Part shown: piece by piece, positions 1-15,000 of the stretch
How positions within the stretch are numbered: the stretch's first letter is position 1
How the letters are laid out: each line of letters begins with the position of its first letter
Source: Candidatus Liberimonas magnetica
GTDB taxonomy: Bacteria; Elusimicrobiota; Endomicrobiia; Endomicrobiales; JAFGIL01
DNA length: 64,000 bases
Reading direction: 5' to 3'
Assembly (NCBI GenBank): GCA_020523885.1
Contig: JAJAPY010000001.1
Location: 124,001 to 188,000 of the forward strand
Notes under the pieces: model-generated
The model's database searches: none
What the model was told of the DNA's origin: nothing
What the model saw: the letters and a program-made list of their open reading frames with translations, nothing else
Program-made: the position numbers and the translations under genes

Positions 1-20
1 AAATACCTCCTGCGGACAGG

Positions 21-3000
21 ATGGCAGAGGAATTACAAAACCCTTCTTCACCTTTTAATACTGCATTAGGTTATGAGTCAAAAGGTTTTGTTTCTGACTC
101 TGAAGCAATACTAAGCATTTTTCAATCCGGTCAAAAAATCCCGGAATTACTTGCATCACCTTACGGAAACACAATTACTATTCGTTCGTTTATTTCATCG
201 GATAATTCAAGAACAGCTGAGCTGCGGAGGAGCCTAGAGTCATATATAGAAAGTATTAACCTGTATCACCCTGGCGAACAGGTAAGAATTATAGTATTTG
301 ACGATTCCAATGGTAAGTATGCAGACATAACAAAAGCACTTGTTGATGAATTTAAGGGAAGAGTAGAGTATGTGGGCCCGGTTGAAAAAGAAAGGTTTAT
401 TGACGAACAAGCAAAACGGGCAGGTATGACACCTAACGAACAGGTTCGAAATACACTTTTGTTTAATAAAAATTTCATCGGGTATTATTTACAAAAACCA
501 TATATAGTGGCTGATGAGGATTTAACTGCTCAGGCATTTGCCCTTAATTCCGAGGCAGCTAAACTTGCCCGGGATATAGGTGATCGCTTAGCTAAAGGGA
601 TACCTGTGACTGATATAATAAATGAATTAAGTACTAAATATCCTTCCCTGCCAGATAAATGGAAAGATCTGCTGATGCGTTATGGCAGCGTTATTCCTGT
701 TTCAACATTAGAGAACATTATTGAAAAAGTAATTGCTGGTGATTCAGATTACTTTAAGCTTGTGCCAACCGATGTGCTTTCAGCAATGAATAATGCTTCC
801 CTGCGCGGCAGTGCAAAAGGTGGGCAAACGGTTACTGTTGATACCGGGCTTGTTGGCGATATTGATTTTTCTGCTTTTGAAATCATCTCTCAATATATAA
901 GCACTTTAGATGAGAAATATAGAAGTGGTGCTGTTGGAGAGAAAATATCTCATTCTATTCCCCGTTTCAATGACATTCTTTTTGAATCAGAAAAAGGGAT
1001 TGTTTTTATGATTTTGGGTATGGCAGCTGCTTTCCAAATGCCCTTTCCGTCATTGAAATTCAAATTAAGAAATGATGATGTTCTTTTATCATTTCTTACA
1101 GCGCAAGCTTCTGAAAGTGCTATCAGAGAAGACGCAAATGTTTCTCTTTATCATAAAAGGGGGGCAAGGAATATCAGGAATCTCGCAGCCTTTTACAAAT
1201 GGGAAATAATGGGAAGCGGACTCCTTGTTCCGCTAATAGAAGATAATTTAAATAGATTAATATATGGGGGTGTAAAACCCGGGCCAAGTGCTGTATCACA
1301 GAGTTATGATGAGCTGGCAGCCCTATTGCAGCAAACCTCGGAAAATTATGATTATACAGGCCCAGGCGAGAAAGATAGAACTTCAAAGTTAATTTGTGAT
1401 TTTGTTGATAGTCAATTAAAAGCTGCTGCAAAGTATATCGAAGATCTTGAGAAACAAAAAAGCGCACATCCGGATAAAGCTGCAAGCATTGACCAGGTTA
1501 TAGCTGAATTTAGAACTGAATTCCACTTGGATTCACAAAATCCAAGGGATGAATTATATAAGGAAGTAAGGGCATTTCTTGTTGACGAAATACAAAATGA
1601 AGCGCAATTTATTCATGTTTGGAATCAATTAATGGAGAATAGGCAGAGTCAACAGGAGTTACAACCAATTATTGATGATTTAGCGGGAAAGGAAGCTCCT
1701 GACAGAAAAGCCGATAAAACGGAAATGAAGGATGAGCAGAAAAAAGAGGAAGCCAAAGCAGCGCCGGGGATGACAGCTAAAAGAGCAGTGCAAATCGGTG
1801 ATATTTTATCTGCAATTGCAGATAAATTGAGGAGCAGAGGCACAGATTTAAAAACAGATGCAGCAGCGGATATGCAGTTAAGTGAAATAGTTAGAGAGAT
1901 TGATGAGAATTTAGATTTCATTGAACTTTTAGGAATAGGCGGATTTTCAATAGTAATTAAAGTAAAGGACAAAACGGATAATCGTGAAAAAGCCTTAAAA
2001 ATAGCCTTTGATAAGACAGGCGCAAACCTTTCTCATGAGAAAGAACTCCTTAATAGAATAACACGGGCGAATGTCAGAAACGTAGTTAAAATCGACAGGG
2101 AAGTCGGCAGCCAGAGTATATTAGAGGAGTATATAGCAGGTAAAAACTTAAAAGCTAATACTTTGTCAGTTGAGGCAGGTAAGTTAACTGAAAGGTTTTA
2201 TGAGACTCTGATGGATGCTGCCCGAGATTTGGCTAAACTTAATCTATACTTAGATGATATAAATTCAATGATGCTTGATGAAAATAGAGGGTATCTTGTG
2301 GATGTTGAGATGTTTAAGGAGGTTAGTGAACAGGACGGCGGGGAGCAGGAGGCATTAAAGCGCAGTATTAAGACGATTGAAAATGAGAGATGGATAGCGA
2401 TATATCCAAGGCTGACAAAAAAATTAGGCAGGATGCCGGAGGATGCGGAGTACGAGGGAGTATTAAGTATATTTTTAAATGGGCAAAATGGGGAGCAGTC
2501 TACTATTGATGGTGCAATAGAGGGTTTTTTAAAAGAGGATAGAAACGATGCGGAAAAAAATGATACTCTTCGTAAAAAATTATCTTTGCTTGGCATAACA
2601 TCCGATGCAGAACAGGCAGGGATCATGGGCAGGTACGGAGACAACATAGAAGGTTTGTTAGAACGTATAAGCCAGATAGAAAAAATTATAGAAGCTCTGG
2701 AGGCAGCAACCGGGATACCTGACGGGGTGAAGGCAGAAATAATAAAGAAAGGATTAAGACATAAGGATTTCATTAAGGGATTACGTCAAGCAGGGCTTAC
2801 CGATGCACAAATAAAGATAGCGCTTGAGATAATACAAAGTTTAGCCAATCCTAAGCAACAGGAAGTTAAAGGAGCAAAGAAAGTAAAAGAGAATACTACA
2901 GAACCATTTGCCAGACTCCAAGAATTAGGCAGAGGTGTCTTAAGTGAAGAGAGTTTCAGATTATTGGCCGGCGATATAGATGGTTTAAGAAAATTATTAA

Positions 3001-6000
3001 GGAGGCTTATCCGTGCCTTAAGGACACGAGACACACCCAATATACATGGAGTATTAGGTGAATTAAGCGGTGTTGCAAGATTGGCTGAAGCAGGGCATGC
3101 AGCGGTATATTTGGGATTAGGCTTAGGTGTGGACATAGATATATTAACGGCTGACGGCCTTTTTGTCGAAGAGAAGAATTATAATCAAGGATATACAGAC
3201 AGCAGGGAAGAACTGATAGAATTTACAGGTATTAAGACTAAGTATGAGAAGATAGAGAAATTTTTAGAATTGCTTAAAACTCCAACCAATGAACGCTCAA
3301 ATGAGGCATTAGAGGTATTAAAAGGGATATTCGGTGATAGGGTAGATGATGTAATAAACGGCAGCTATCCTGTAAATATGGCATTAAGCATAAGTGTAGA
3401 GGCCTTTGCCGGCAAAGGAAGAGGGCATGCCTCTATCCAGCAGATGTTAGATGATATAGGCAGTAACCTTGGGAATGCAGACAAGCTTAAAGATATATAT
3501 GCGCGGATCTATGAAACCAGCCCTGAAATATATATTTGGATAGCAATAGTTGCGCCTGAGATAAGGCATAGCATGATAGAGTGGATGAGAGACAGCGGCC
3601 ATACAGCCGGGCCTCCACAGATCATAGAGTTGTTAGGCAGGCTGCATAATGAAAGGTTTGCAGATTCGGTATTAATCTCTCCGTTTTTTGACCCTACCGG
3701 CAAAACCCCGCCTTATACCTTTAAGGGAAAAGAATTATCTACACATATAGTAGAGCTTCCAGCAGACATACGCACGTTAATTGAAAAAGAATTTGGGCCT
3801 GCGGCCGGTATAAATGAAGCTGTCAGGACAGCAGTGAATGCAGCTGCAGGGCCTGTTATAGCAGGAGCCGATAAGATAGCAGAAAAAGTCGGCGGGGCGG
3901 CGAGCCGATCTGATGCAGGGAAAGCAGCAGGGGCAAGCCCGGAAGCAAAGCAAATATCTTTTGCCAGGTTGTTTGATTCAGAGGCTGTTTTGGCACAAGA
4001 CGACAGGCTTGGACGGATCATCGATATAGGAAAAGTTTGGAAAAGCCTTAAACCTTCAGAAAAAGAAGAACTGGCAAGACAACTGACAGAACTTGACTAC
4101 GAAGCATTTGGAATAAGGAGTTTTGAATCAGTTAAGAAAGATTGGATGGATAAACTATATAAAGCAAACCTGTATATTCTATTTGATAACGATGGTATTG
4201 TTAAAGGTTATAGTGAAACTGAGCTAACTGCTAAAGAAGCTGTACTTAATAAGATAGCCGCGTATCAAAAAGACAGAGGCAGGGGGGCTTTCTTGATGGA
4301 TACACTTCTGGGGAGATTAAAAACCCTAGATGTAAAAGCACTAAAATGGAAAGAAGTCGGTGATGACATTGGATTCTATCTTAGTTATTTAACGGAGAAC
4401 GCATTTTACGGGATTGAGGTTTATTACGCATATTCTCAATTTACTGCTTATCCTGTTACATTTAAAGATCTTACACCTCAACAATTAGAAGAAAATATTG
4501 CTTATTATGAAAGGAATAGAGCAAGAATTGAAGCAAAGCAATGGAAAGATCTAGAGGCAAAAAAAGCGCGTTCTACAAAAGGAGTATTATCGAAAGCGAA
4601 GGTTGTTGTAGAGCCTGAAATCGACGCCGTGGGTTCTGGGTTTTGGGGAAGATCAAGCTGGGATAATGGAAAAATAGTCCCTGATAATGAACTGGTCAGG
4701 GATGAGTCTCAAATACTCGGCGAGAGGATGCAAGAATCAAATTACCAAAGAAACAGCCTGATATTGCGGAGTAAGATCTTAGAACTTGTGGCTTCTGGTG
4801 AAAGGATAGACGGACAAAAACTGGTTGACTATGTCAGATCTTTTAATTCAATTACAATGCTGGGTTATGATAAATTCGATCTTAATGCGCAAAAGGATTA
4901 TTCCCCATACTTTGGTGAGAATAAATATTTTGGTGATCTGGATTTGGTCAGTCTTGCAGGGGAGATTTTAGGTCCTAAAAAAGAAAATATTATCAGGAAT
5001 GCAGCGCCGTTGCTAAATAAAATTATTGAATTAAGGAATGCCGGGGTACAAGAATACATTGATGCCGTGTTTGATTTTTATTCGTTCATTATGTTTGAGT
5101 CGGAATCAAAAATATTTGCTACGGTGAATAACTCTTTTCTAATGAATATGGTCAACAGCATGCTTCGTTTACGGGGTTTGAACGGAATCTCTCATGGACA
5201 TATAGATATTTTTATTCTTGAAAGGGACATACACAGGCGGGACTATGGCAATCCAAACATTGATGTTGGCAGAAGTGATTTTGTCAATCGTGTCGCGTTA
5301 GCTAATCCAGGCAAAGTTTCTGCGGAGTACATACAAAAGCTTTATAATGCAGCTAAGCCATTTTTACTTAAGACTACTATGAAGGATTGGTATGCTATGC
5401 CGCCTATAATTGACGAGTCTCAAAAAGCAGAAACTGCCGGGGGTGCAGCAAAAGATTTAGTTGGAGAATTGGACTGGGAAGGGGCGCTTGAAGTATTGTG
5501 GGATTCAATAATCTCTTCTTCAAAACAACAACCTTCCGGCCCAAGTGATGACAAAAGCGTAGTCGAACGTTTCGGAAGTAAAACCAATCAGGAAAATTAT
5601 AGAAAAAACAGCGAGGCGGTCAGAAGGATGTTTGTTGAGCTTATGGGTAAGCCTGGGAGCAGGTCAAAAAGTATTGATAATATGAACTTTGATGAATTTG
5701 CAAAATATTTAATCAGTATGCATGAGACCATGGTGTTGGGAGAGGATGGGAAAACAATTTATATACCACCTACAGTGCTTGAGTTAATGAAATATAGAGA
5801 ATCGAAATACATTAACCAAGAAGCCCTTGAATACAAAGCGAGGCAGTATGTTGTAGATCGAGTTGCAGGAAATTTTAACACCCCATTTGAAGAAAAAATT
5901 ATACAGCTTACCATTCTTTATAGAACTATCAGAGAGTTTAGAAAAAATAGTATTAATGATGGCGAGCATACTTTAGAGGATATTGTTTGGGATATAATAG

Positions 6001-9000
6001 AATTTTATTATTTTGCAATGCGTCATTTTGGCTGGCCTTTTGAAAGGGTGAATGAATCATTTTTTATTAATATGGTTAATGCTATGCTTCAAATGCATGG
6101 TTTAAATCCCATTTCTACTGAAGTAGAATCAAGGTTTGCAGATTTAGAAGGAGAAGAATATTATAAAGGCTTTTATGAATTAATTGCTAGCGAAAACTCG
6201 GAAAAATTGGATAAAAATGCGGTTAATAGATATAAAAGAAATGATATCATGTCCAAGGTTATTGATGCAATGCGCTCGCTAGAAGAAAATAGAAGAAAAG
6301 ATGAAGAAGAACAAGTTAAAGGTGACAGTAGACAAAATGAAAAAAAGGGCAGTACAGCAGATGCTTTCAAGGCAGCAGCGGATACCCTGGCAGAGCCTGT
6401 CACAGCAGTAACCGATGCAATCGCTGGAGAAGTAGGAGATGTGAAAAGATCAAGCGGAAGTTCAGAAACTGGCGCGAGTGCAGCAAAGGATTTAGTTGGA
6501 GAGTTGGATTGGGAAGGGGGGCTTAAGGTATTATGGGATTCAATAATCGAGTCTTCAGAACAACAAACTTCCGGGCCAACTGATGACAAAAGTGCAGTTG
6601 AACAATTTGGAAGTAAAAGAAATCAAGATAATTATAGGAAAAACAGTGAAGCGGTCAGAAGGATGTTTTATGAGCTTATGGGGATGCCGGGAAGTAAAGC
6701 AAAAAGTATTGATACTATGGATTTTGATGAATTTGTAAAATACTTAAGAAATATGCATTCTACCCTTCTGTTGGGAGAGGATGGAAAAACAATTTATATA
6801 CCTCGTACACTATTTACTCATCTTAAATCTGTTGACGACTACAGCCTTCAGGAAGAACCTCTTGAAACCAGAGCGACGAGGTATGTTGTAGAGCGAGTTG
6901 CAGGAAAGTTTAACCGTCCTTTTAAAGACGTAGCTGTACCTCTTAATCTTGTTTACAGGGCTCTTAGAGAATTTAGAAAAATTAGTGTGAATGACGGGAA
7001 ACACACGCTAGAAGATATTGTTTGGAATATAGCAGAATTTTATTATTTTGCAATGCATCATTTTAGTTGGCCTTTTGAAAGGGCGAATGAGTCATTATTT
7101 ATTAATTTGGTCAATGGTTTGCTCCAGCTGCATCATTTAAATCCAATTCCTACATCGGTGGAATTAGAGCTTGTAAAATACCGGGGAGAAGAATTTTATA
7201 AACGATTCTTTGAATTAGTTGCTGAAAAGAACTCTGACAAATTGGATAAAGATGCAGTTAATAGATATAAAGGAACTGATATTGTGTCCCGGATTGTTGA
7301 TGTAATGCTCTCCCAAGAAGAAAATGGAAGAAAAGATGCAAAAGAACAAGCTGAAGTTGATGCAGCAACAGGAGAAAAAACACAAGCAACGGGAACTTCG
7401 ACAGATGAGGCAATTAAGGATGCAGGAAAACGATTGGCTCAGAAACTGAAAGAGGCCGGGGAAAAGAAAAGAAGAGAGGCTGAAATTGATGCAACAAGAA
7501 ACGGAGCTCAAGAAACAAAAGCTGAAGTCACAAGAAAAGTCGGCGAGATGGCAGGTGGATCTACTGCAAAGCAGATATCTTTTACCAGATTGTTCGATTC
7601 AGATGCCGTTTTGGCACAAGACGACAGGCTTGGCAGGATTATTGATATCCGGAAGATTTGGGAAAGCCTCAGCCCTGCAGAAAAAGAAGATCTGGCAAGA
7701 CAAGTGACTGAAGTTGACAATGATGCATTTAAATGGTCAGAAGATCTGAAATGGATGGAACAGTTATCCGATAGCTCCATAGATTTTCATATTCTGTTTG
7801 ATAATAACGGAATAGTTAAGGGTTTTAATGTGATTTATCCTGGTATTGGTCAAACTACCAAGCTGGACAGGATAGCTACTTATCAAACAGACAAAGAAAG
7901 AGGCAGAGGGACTTTCTTGTTGAATACGCTTTTAAGTCAATTAAAAGCTATGGATAAAAAAGAGCTGAAAATCGAACCCGCAGATGAAACTGCAAAAAAC
8001 TTTTATATTTCTTATTTAAGAGAAACTGCATACTATAAACTTAGTAATGATGGGATTCTCATTTATCTGGACACATTAAAAAATCTTACTCTTCAGCAAT
8101 CGCAGGAAAATAATCATAATTATGAACTCATCAATAGCGTGGGTAAGTACATAGTAATTGGCGGAATTGTCTGGACAATTAACCAAATATGGCTGAACGG
8201 AAAAGTTTTCATTAAAGATGCAAATAATGAAAAAGAAGAAACTGCTAAGGCACTAAATCCAGATGAAGTCCATCAGATTTTCGAAACAAAAGAAGATGCA
8301 GAAGCATCAATTGAAGTGAACGCAGATAAGAGTACAACAAGAGCAGAAGAAAAAAAAGGAGCAATAGGAACTACAATAGATTCTGCATTTGAGGATGCGG
8401 CAAAACGATTAGCCAGGAAATTAAGAGAAGCTAAAGCTAAAGAAAAAACGGAAGCTGAAATTGATGCAACAAAAGAAAGGGCACGGGAAGATGTATTGAC
8501 AAAAGAAGAAGTGCAAACAGGGACGATGACAGAGTTTACAGATATGCAAAAAGCAGGGTCGCCCGCTTTTGGCAAAGGACAAACAGAACCACAGGTTGTG
8601 CCTCTGGATAATCAAACTGCTGCAAAAGCTGCTGCACAAACTGATGAAGGTGTAGTAGGCAAAGTAGTTGGAAAAATGAAAGAAGCACGGACTGGTGTAG
8701 AAGAAGCATTAAAAACCGAAGCAGCAAGAAGAGCGGCGGAAAAAGAAGCAACGGAAAAAGAAGCGCTCCAAAATGCCTTAAGAAGAGCGCTGGGTGATTT
8801 TCAGCCGGCCGCAAAAGCAGATGAAGACATTTCTTCAGGTGTAAAACTCGTAAAGGATGTGTTTAAAAATTATCTCGATGCAGAACAGATGAGAAGGCTT
8901 AACGGTATAATAGAAATAGCAAAAGGCCATCCCGCTTTGCTTGCCGAACTGATCAATTTGACACGTTTACTCAGGCGGTTAGTAAGAGCTCTGAATGCTT

Positions 9001-12000
9001 ATAATAGTTTACTGAAAAGACTATTGTATGAAGATAGCCTGGGAGCCTTGGCAGGAATACGCGAATCAATTAGTGTTTTCATATTTTTAAACAAAGAGAT
9101 TAAAAGAACAATTGGCAATATAAATCATTTGGCTGACGGGGTAAATGGTTTGGGATTTCTTACAGAAATTCTAAATACTTCAATTGCGCCCGTAGAAAAA
9201 AATATTAAAGGGGCAGTTGAGCTGTCAAAGAGGTTGGAACAGGGAGAAAAAGCAATACAGAGTTTATTTACTCAAGGCTCTGCTGCTGCCCAGCCGGTAA
9301 ATTTTGAGCAGGAAATGAAGCGGTCAAGTGATGCCTTGTCGGATGAAGGGGCCATTGATAGGTCAAATTTAGAAAAAGTAGCAAAGCTGCTTGAACATAT
9401 AGCCGCTGCTGAAGCCATTGAAGCCAGTGAAAGGAGAGAAAAAGGTGCAGATATAACAGCAAAAATATTGGGCGGCTTTGCATTTTTTGGCGGCCAGGCA
9501 CTTGCCTTGCTATTAATGCTCGTTAAGGTCCTGACAATAGGCCAGGATATTAACATCTTTGGGCACACTGTTAGATTAGGAGTAGGGCCTCTCCTGGCAC
9601 TGATCTTAACCGCTCTTATATTTATTGGCCGAGCTTCCTGGATAATTATGAGCGGGATATACTCTATTATGCAAGACCTTAATGAAGCTTCCGTAAGAGG
9701 TGTAAATATTGCCGCATTAGCAAATCAAGCCGACACCATGGACAAGGCATCGATACAGAAAATGGAAAACGAAATAGCGGAACAAAAAAAGAAAGCTCAA
9801 ATGAGAAGAGAAGCCCGGAAACTTGAAATCAGCCCAACATTAGATTTCGGCACTTTGCGGGATGCGTTTGCTTTTCCAGCTGCAGGTTTGCTGGCAATAG
9901 GGCTGACAGCGGTTTTCTTTCCTATAGCGCCGGGAGTCCTGTTAGCTGCGGTTGCAGCTGCTTTTGGTTTAGGGGTCATCGACTTGTTCACAGGTTTCAG
10001 GCTTTTCGGCGCAGCTGATTTTTTATTTGAAAAACTCATAGAAGGGGTTGTAAATGCAATGAAAGGTTTGGAAAAAGGCATACATGAGAAGGCAGAAGAT
10101 ATAAAATTCAATGAACAATTTATAAGGCAGCTTTTGGATAATCAAATGAAGTCCTGGCAGTCCATGTGGCATGTCTACAACAAGATAAAAGAACTTACTG
10201 ACCAGCAAGATACAATTATCGGAGAAATTAAATCACGCCTTAATGGAGCTCTAAAACGTTTTGATGGTTTCAGCAAAAAAGCAGATGTATTTGAGGGCGA
10301 TATGCAAAAAGAGGCAGAGGAAGCTGCCAGGGCGCTCAGCCGGCTGCAGCAGGCTGTTACGGATATGGAAACCGTTTATAGCAAGGCAGAACAAAAAGCA
10401 ATGGATATTCAAAATAGCATGCAGGAAAGTTCAAATCGTGTGGCAGATTTGCTGATCGGTCTTGAAAAACTGGTTGAAGAAGCAAAAAGAGCCAAGGAAA
10501 GGGCTCAACTTGATGTGGAAGAACAAGTCAGGGAAGCAGATGGACTGATCTCTGAACTGAAAAATTTGATAGTTACACTGGAAACTGTGCGCGCCAGGAT
10601 AAATCAAATGAATAGTTTATTTAACAGCAGCCGTGTTAGTACTTTTCAGGAGCTTATCAATGCAACCAGAGAACAATTTAAACTGCAAGCTGATATTACC
10701 GCCTTAATAAAGAAACAGGATGAAAAACTTAAAGAACTTTCTAAAATTCCCGCGCGGGTTGAAGCAATTAGAAAACGTTTAAAAGAGGAAATTGAAGATA
10801 AGATCTTGCCGGAAGCCCAAAAACTGGCAGAACGGGTCCTTGCTGAACAGAGGTCTGCAACAAAGCTGATGGAGCAATTAGCGCAATTAAGGCTGGAAAC
10901 TCTCAGAGAAGCGCAAATAATTAAAGAGGCCGCAGAAAAAGATGCGGCGATAGTTGCGTCTACCGGCCAGGACTGGGCAGCAAGAAAGGCTGAGCTGGAT
11001 AAAGAAGCCGGAGAAATACAAGCAGAGCTGGATGGGATCAATAGTAAGATAGATGAAGCAGAAAAATTAACACCGCAGATAGAGGCAGGTTTAGCTGATT
11101 TCCAGGGACAATTGGAGATTTTTGAAAATGCCCAGAGAGAGATGAACTTGCATCTTCAGCTGGACAAACTGCAAAGTGCAGAACTTGACGGGCTCATTCA
11201 AGAGTTAAAATTAGCCTATGGGCCTGATAAAGTACACAAAGCTGCTGACGGCACCTATTATGTTTCATCTGTAAGCAATGATAAACTAAACGGCTTATTA
11301 AAAGATGTTAATGAAAAGGCAAAAAAGGCGGCTGAAAACAAAAAAGAAATAGATAGATTAAGATCTGAAGTCCAGGCTTTGCAAAGAAATTTAAACGCGC
11401 GTATTACACAGTTTGACCGGGCATATCAAAAATATACCGAATTAATCAAAGAATATAAAATTCAGGCAGGGCAGCTTATGAAAAAACTGGGTGATGCAGA
11501 GACAACCGGGTTAGCCCGCCTGGATGCAGTAAGAGCCGACATTCAGGTGATGTATGACAATATTATGAAAGTTGACCCGCAAAAGTACATTGGTGAAATT
11601 AAAAAGGTTTATGAGGAAGCCCTGGAGGTAGTTAATTTAAGCGTTTCTGCGCTGCGTCAGAGGGAACGGAATATTGCTGAAGAATCCAGGACAGCAGATG
11701 CATCCGTCAATGCCGCCTACGAAAGATTAGTAAAGGCTATTGCTCAGGCTGTCCAGGCTACGGTTGTTGATCCGTTAAACAAGGCTTTGGCAGATGCTAA
11801 TAAATTAAAGGATTTTATTGAAAAAAATCCTTCAAGAATAGTCATTCCCGGTGTACACGCAGATGACAGGGGAGAAATTACAGGGTTAATTCAAAGCATG
11901 GCCGGTGAATACAGCGTCACTATTAACACTGCCGGCGAAGATTTAGTCGTTGAAATAAGCCAAAAAAACATTGATTCGTTAGAAGATACAAACATAAACG

Positions 12001-15000
12001 GCAAAAGCCTGGAAGAATTAATAGCAATGTTAAAAAGAACAAATGATTATATCCGAAGATTACAAGATTTAAACAGCCAATTAATCAGGCGGTCTAAAGC
12101 TATAATGGATGCTGCTATAGCAAAGCGAAATGAATTAAGCCAGGCAAGATATCAAAAAGAACTAGAAGAGTATAATAGGAGCAGAGACGGCCTTTTGAGG
12201 GAATTAGCTGCAGCAGAAGAGAAACAAAGGACTCAGCAGCAAATGCGGGAAAGGAAAAGGAGTTTGGGGATTTCTGAAGAAGACGATGCAGGCGCTTACG
12301 AATCGGAAGTTCAAAGAAGTGTAGGTGCTATACAAGCTGCTATCAATTCCTTATCAGGAAAGAAACCAGGCAATATAAGCCTTAGAAGAGCAACGCACAG
12401 CGGAGGCCAAAGCCTTCCGGATTTAAAAGCGGGTAATAGGGATGATGGAGGATTAGATACAAGTAGGGTGGCGCTGGGAATTGCGCGAAGGCTTATGGAA
12501 GCCGCACAAGGGTATGCCCCATTAACTTCTGATGAGAGGGCGATATTAGAACGTCAAATAGGAGGACAAGCTGCCGGTGCTGCTTCTGATAAAGCTACCG
12601 CTGAAGCCGCTGCTGAAGCCGCAAAAATAATAGCTAAGCTGGGCGGCAGGAATGCCCGGCCTAAACAAGGGCCGGATGCCCAGGGCTTAACTATTAATAT
12701 TATTCCTCCCTCGCCTGCAGAATTAGCGCAAGAGCAATCAGCAAAGGGTGCCCAAGCGAAATTAGAACAAGCAGGAAGAGATACGGAAAACCTGAGATTG
12801 GCAAAGCTAAGGTTATCAGAACCAGATGAGCATGCTCAAAGGATGCAAGCAGAAAGAGCAAATAGAATCGCATTGGCAATGGAGGAAGCTGCAGAAAGAG
12901 CAAAACTGCCTGAAGGTTTAAGAATGAAACTAGCAGGAGTAACGCTAACAGATCCGGACGGGCCGGTATCCTATTCAGTAACTCAGGAAGGTGCACGAAA
13001 AGGAAGGCTTAGTTCGGAGGAAGGTCCAACCGCTGAAGGCATAATGCGGCAAAGAATTATAGATTTAAATGGCGAGTTGGCAATACAAACTCAAGTAAGC
13101 AGACAAGTCCGTGAAAGCATATCGCAAGAACTAGCACAGCACCCTGTTATGAGAGATAATCCGACAGTTGATGTTGCGGAAGCAAGAGCATCCATGGAGA
13201 GCCGAGGTAGTCGTTTAGCTATTGACCCCCGAGATGGCAGGACTGTAACATTACCACCAGTACATTCAGAACCTGCACAAGCAAAACCTTCACAATCTGC
13301 ACCGGCAAAACCAGCAGCACCTGCACCTGCTGCCGCCCCCGCCGGCCCGGGAGCTAAGGCCTATTCCTTTGTTGGCCGTGCCCTTATTGCTTTAGGTACA
13401 TCTTTGATAGCCTTGGCGATTGTGGAAGCCTTACTTCATATTAGCATTTTAGCCGCTCAGGTTGCGGGATTTTCTTCAGGTGCTGTTATTTTATTTTATA
13501 CTGTACAATTTTCCACTTTAGTTCTTGCAAAATTCAGTAAGGTTACGCCTGAAAAACAACAGCTGGTGTTAGACGAAATAACTGAAACGGTTAATGACTT
13601 AAATTTACAGCAAGCACAGCAGGGACAGGGTAAACCGATTGCCTTGAATACCGGCTATTTATCCAAACGGTGGAATCCGGCGCCTGCGCGAACAATCAAT
13701 GAAGGTGAATATTATGTGCTTGATATAGACCTTAAATTGATTTCCGGCCTGCCAAAATGGCAAAGGGGCCTTATTATAGAACATGAAATAGGGCATATAA
13801 CGGAATCCGGAAATACCGCGAAATCAGAAGCCACGAGAATGGGTAAGATATGGAACGAAATCACTAATTCATTAAAAGACATGAAAAGATTTTTAAGACC
13901 GGCATTAAGACCCGGTGTTGCAGCTGCCGGCGCTGCCCTGCAAATAACAAGGCGGGATAGTTTTGTTTCCAGGCAGGCAAGGAATTTGATGGGCGGATAC
14001 TTGATAAGGATAGCATCCGGGCAGGAAAATGAACAGGAATTAAAGGGTATGGCCAAGCTTGGAGTCAAGCTGGTCAATATAAGGATGCTTGAAGCCGGAA
14101 CCGCCGGCCTGGTTCTTTTAGCAGAGAATATCAATGTGAATGTCGGCAATTCAATGGTTTCAATTAACGTCTACGGGCAGAACAGAAAATTGGAAGATTG
14201 TCCGGGAGAAATTTCAGATATATTTATTGAAGTCTCGGATAAAACTCAGCTCTCGGACCTTGGAATAAAAAATATACTTCCGTATGCAGGTATCAAAACA
14301 ATAATAGAATTAAAAGAAGGTGTTTTAAATGCTGCTAACAATGAACTTATGGCCAAAACCCTGGGAATTTCAGGGTTTAAACCTCTTGCAGTTGAAATGG
14401 ATGACAGGCTGACGGAAGAGAAGTTTCAGGATTATAGCAGCACAGCAGATGGCCTGCTCGCAAAAGATAAGATGCTTGTGTCCAGCCAGTGGGTAAGGTC
14501 TTTAGTCGTACGTTCAGGCAGCCAATTAACAGCTGGGATGGCCAATATGAGAATATATTTGCAGGAATTAAGCGTTGAAATAGGCAACAGGTATGACGCT
14601 AAAGGCTCTTTGCTCAGGAACGAAAAGAAGCACGGAAAAGAAATGTCTGAAGGTGAAGTCTGGGCCAGGGTGATAATAGGTGCGCTGGGCATAGAAGCAG
14701 AAGACAGGATTGTAGGTAAACTTGCAGATGTCAATGATTTCAATGAACAGATGAGAGGCTCGGTAAATGTTATCGAGCTTTCAGGATGGATGCCGAGCGA
14801 CAGCTTAAAACAGGAAAACAGGGGTTTATATGCACCGGTCATTGACAGCCTGGCGGTGGATTTGAGCAAAGAATGCAAACAATACGGAGTAAAAGATAAG
14901 GAGCTGGACAGGATAATGACAGAAATAAAAGACCTTGCTTCGCAGGCCGCAGGCAGAGAGGCAATAAACGGTGTGTTGGCAGATGACTTAAGGAGGCAGG

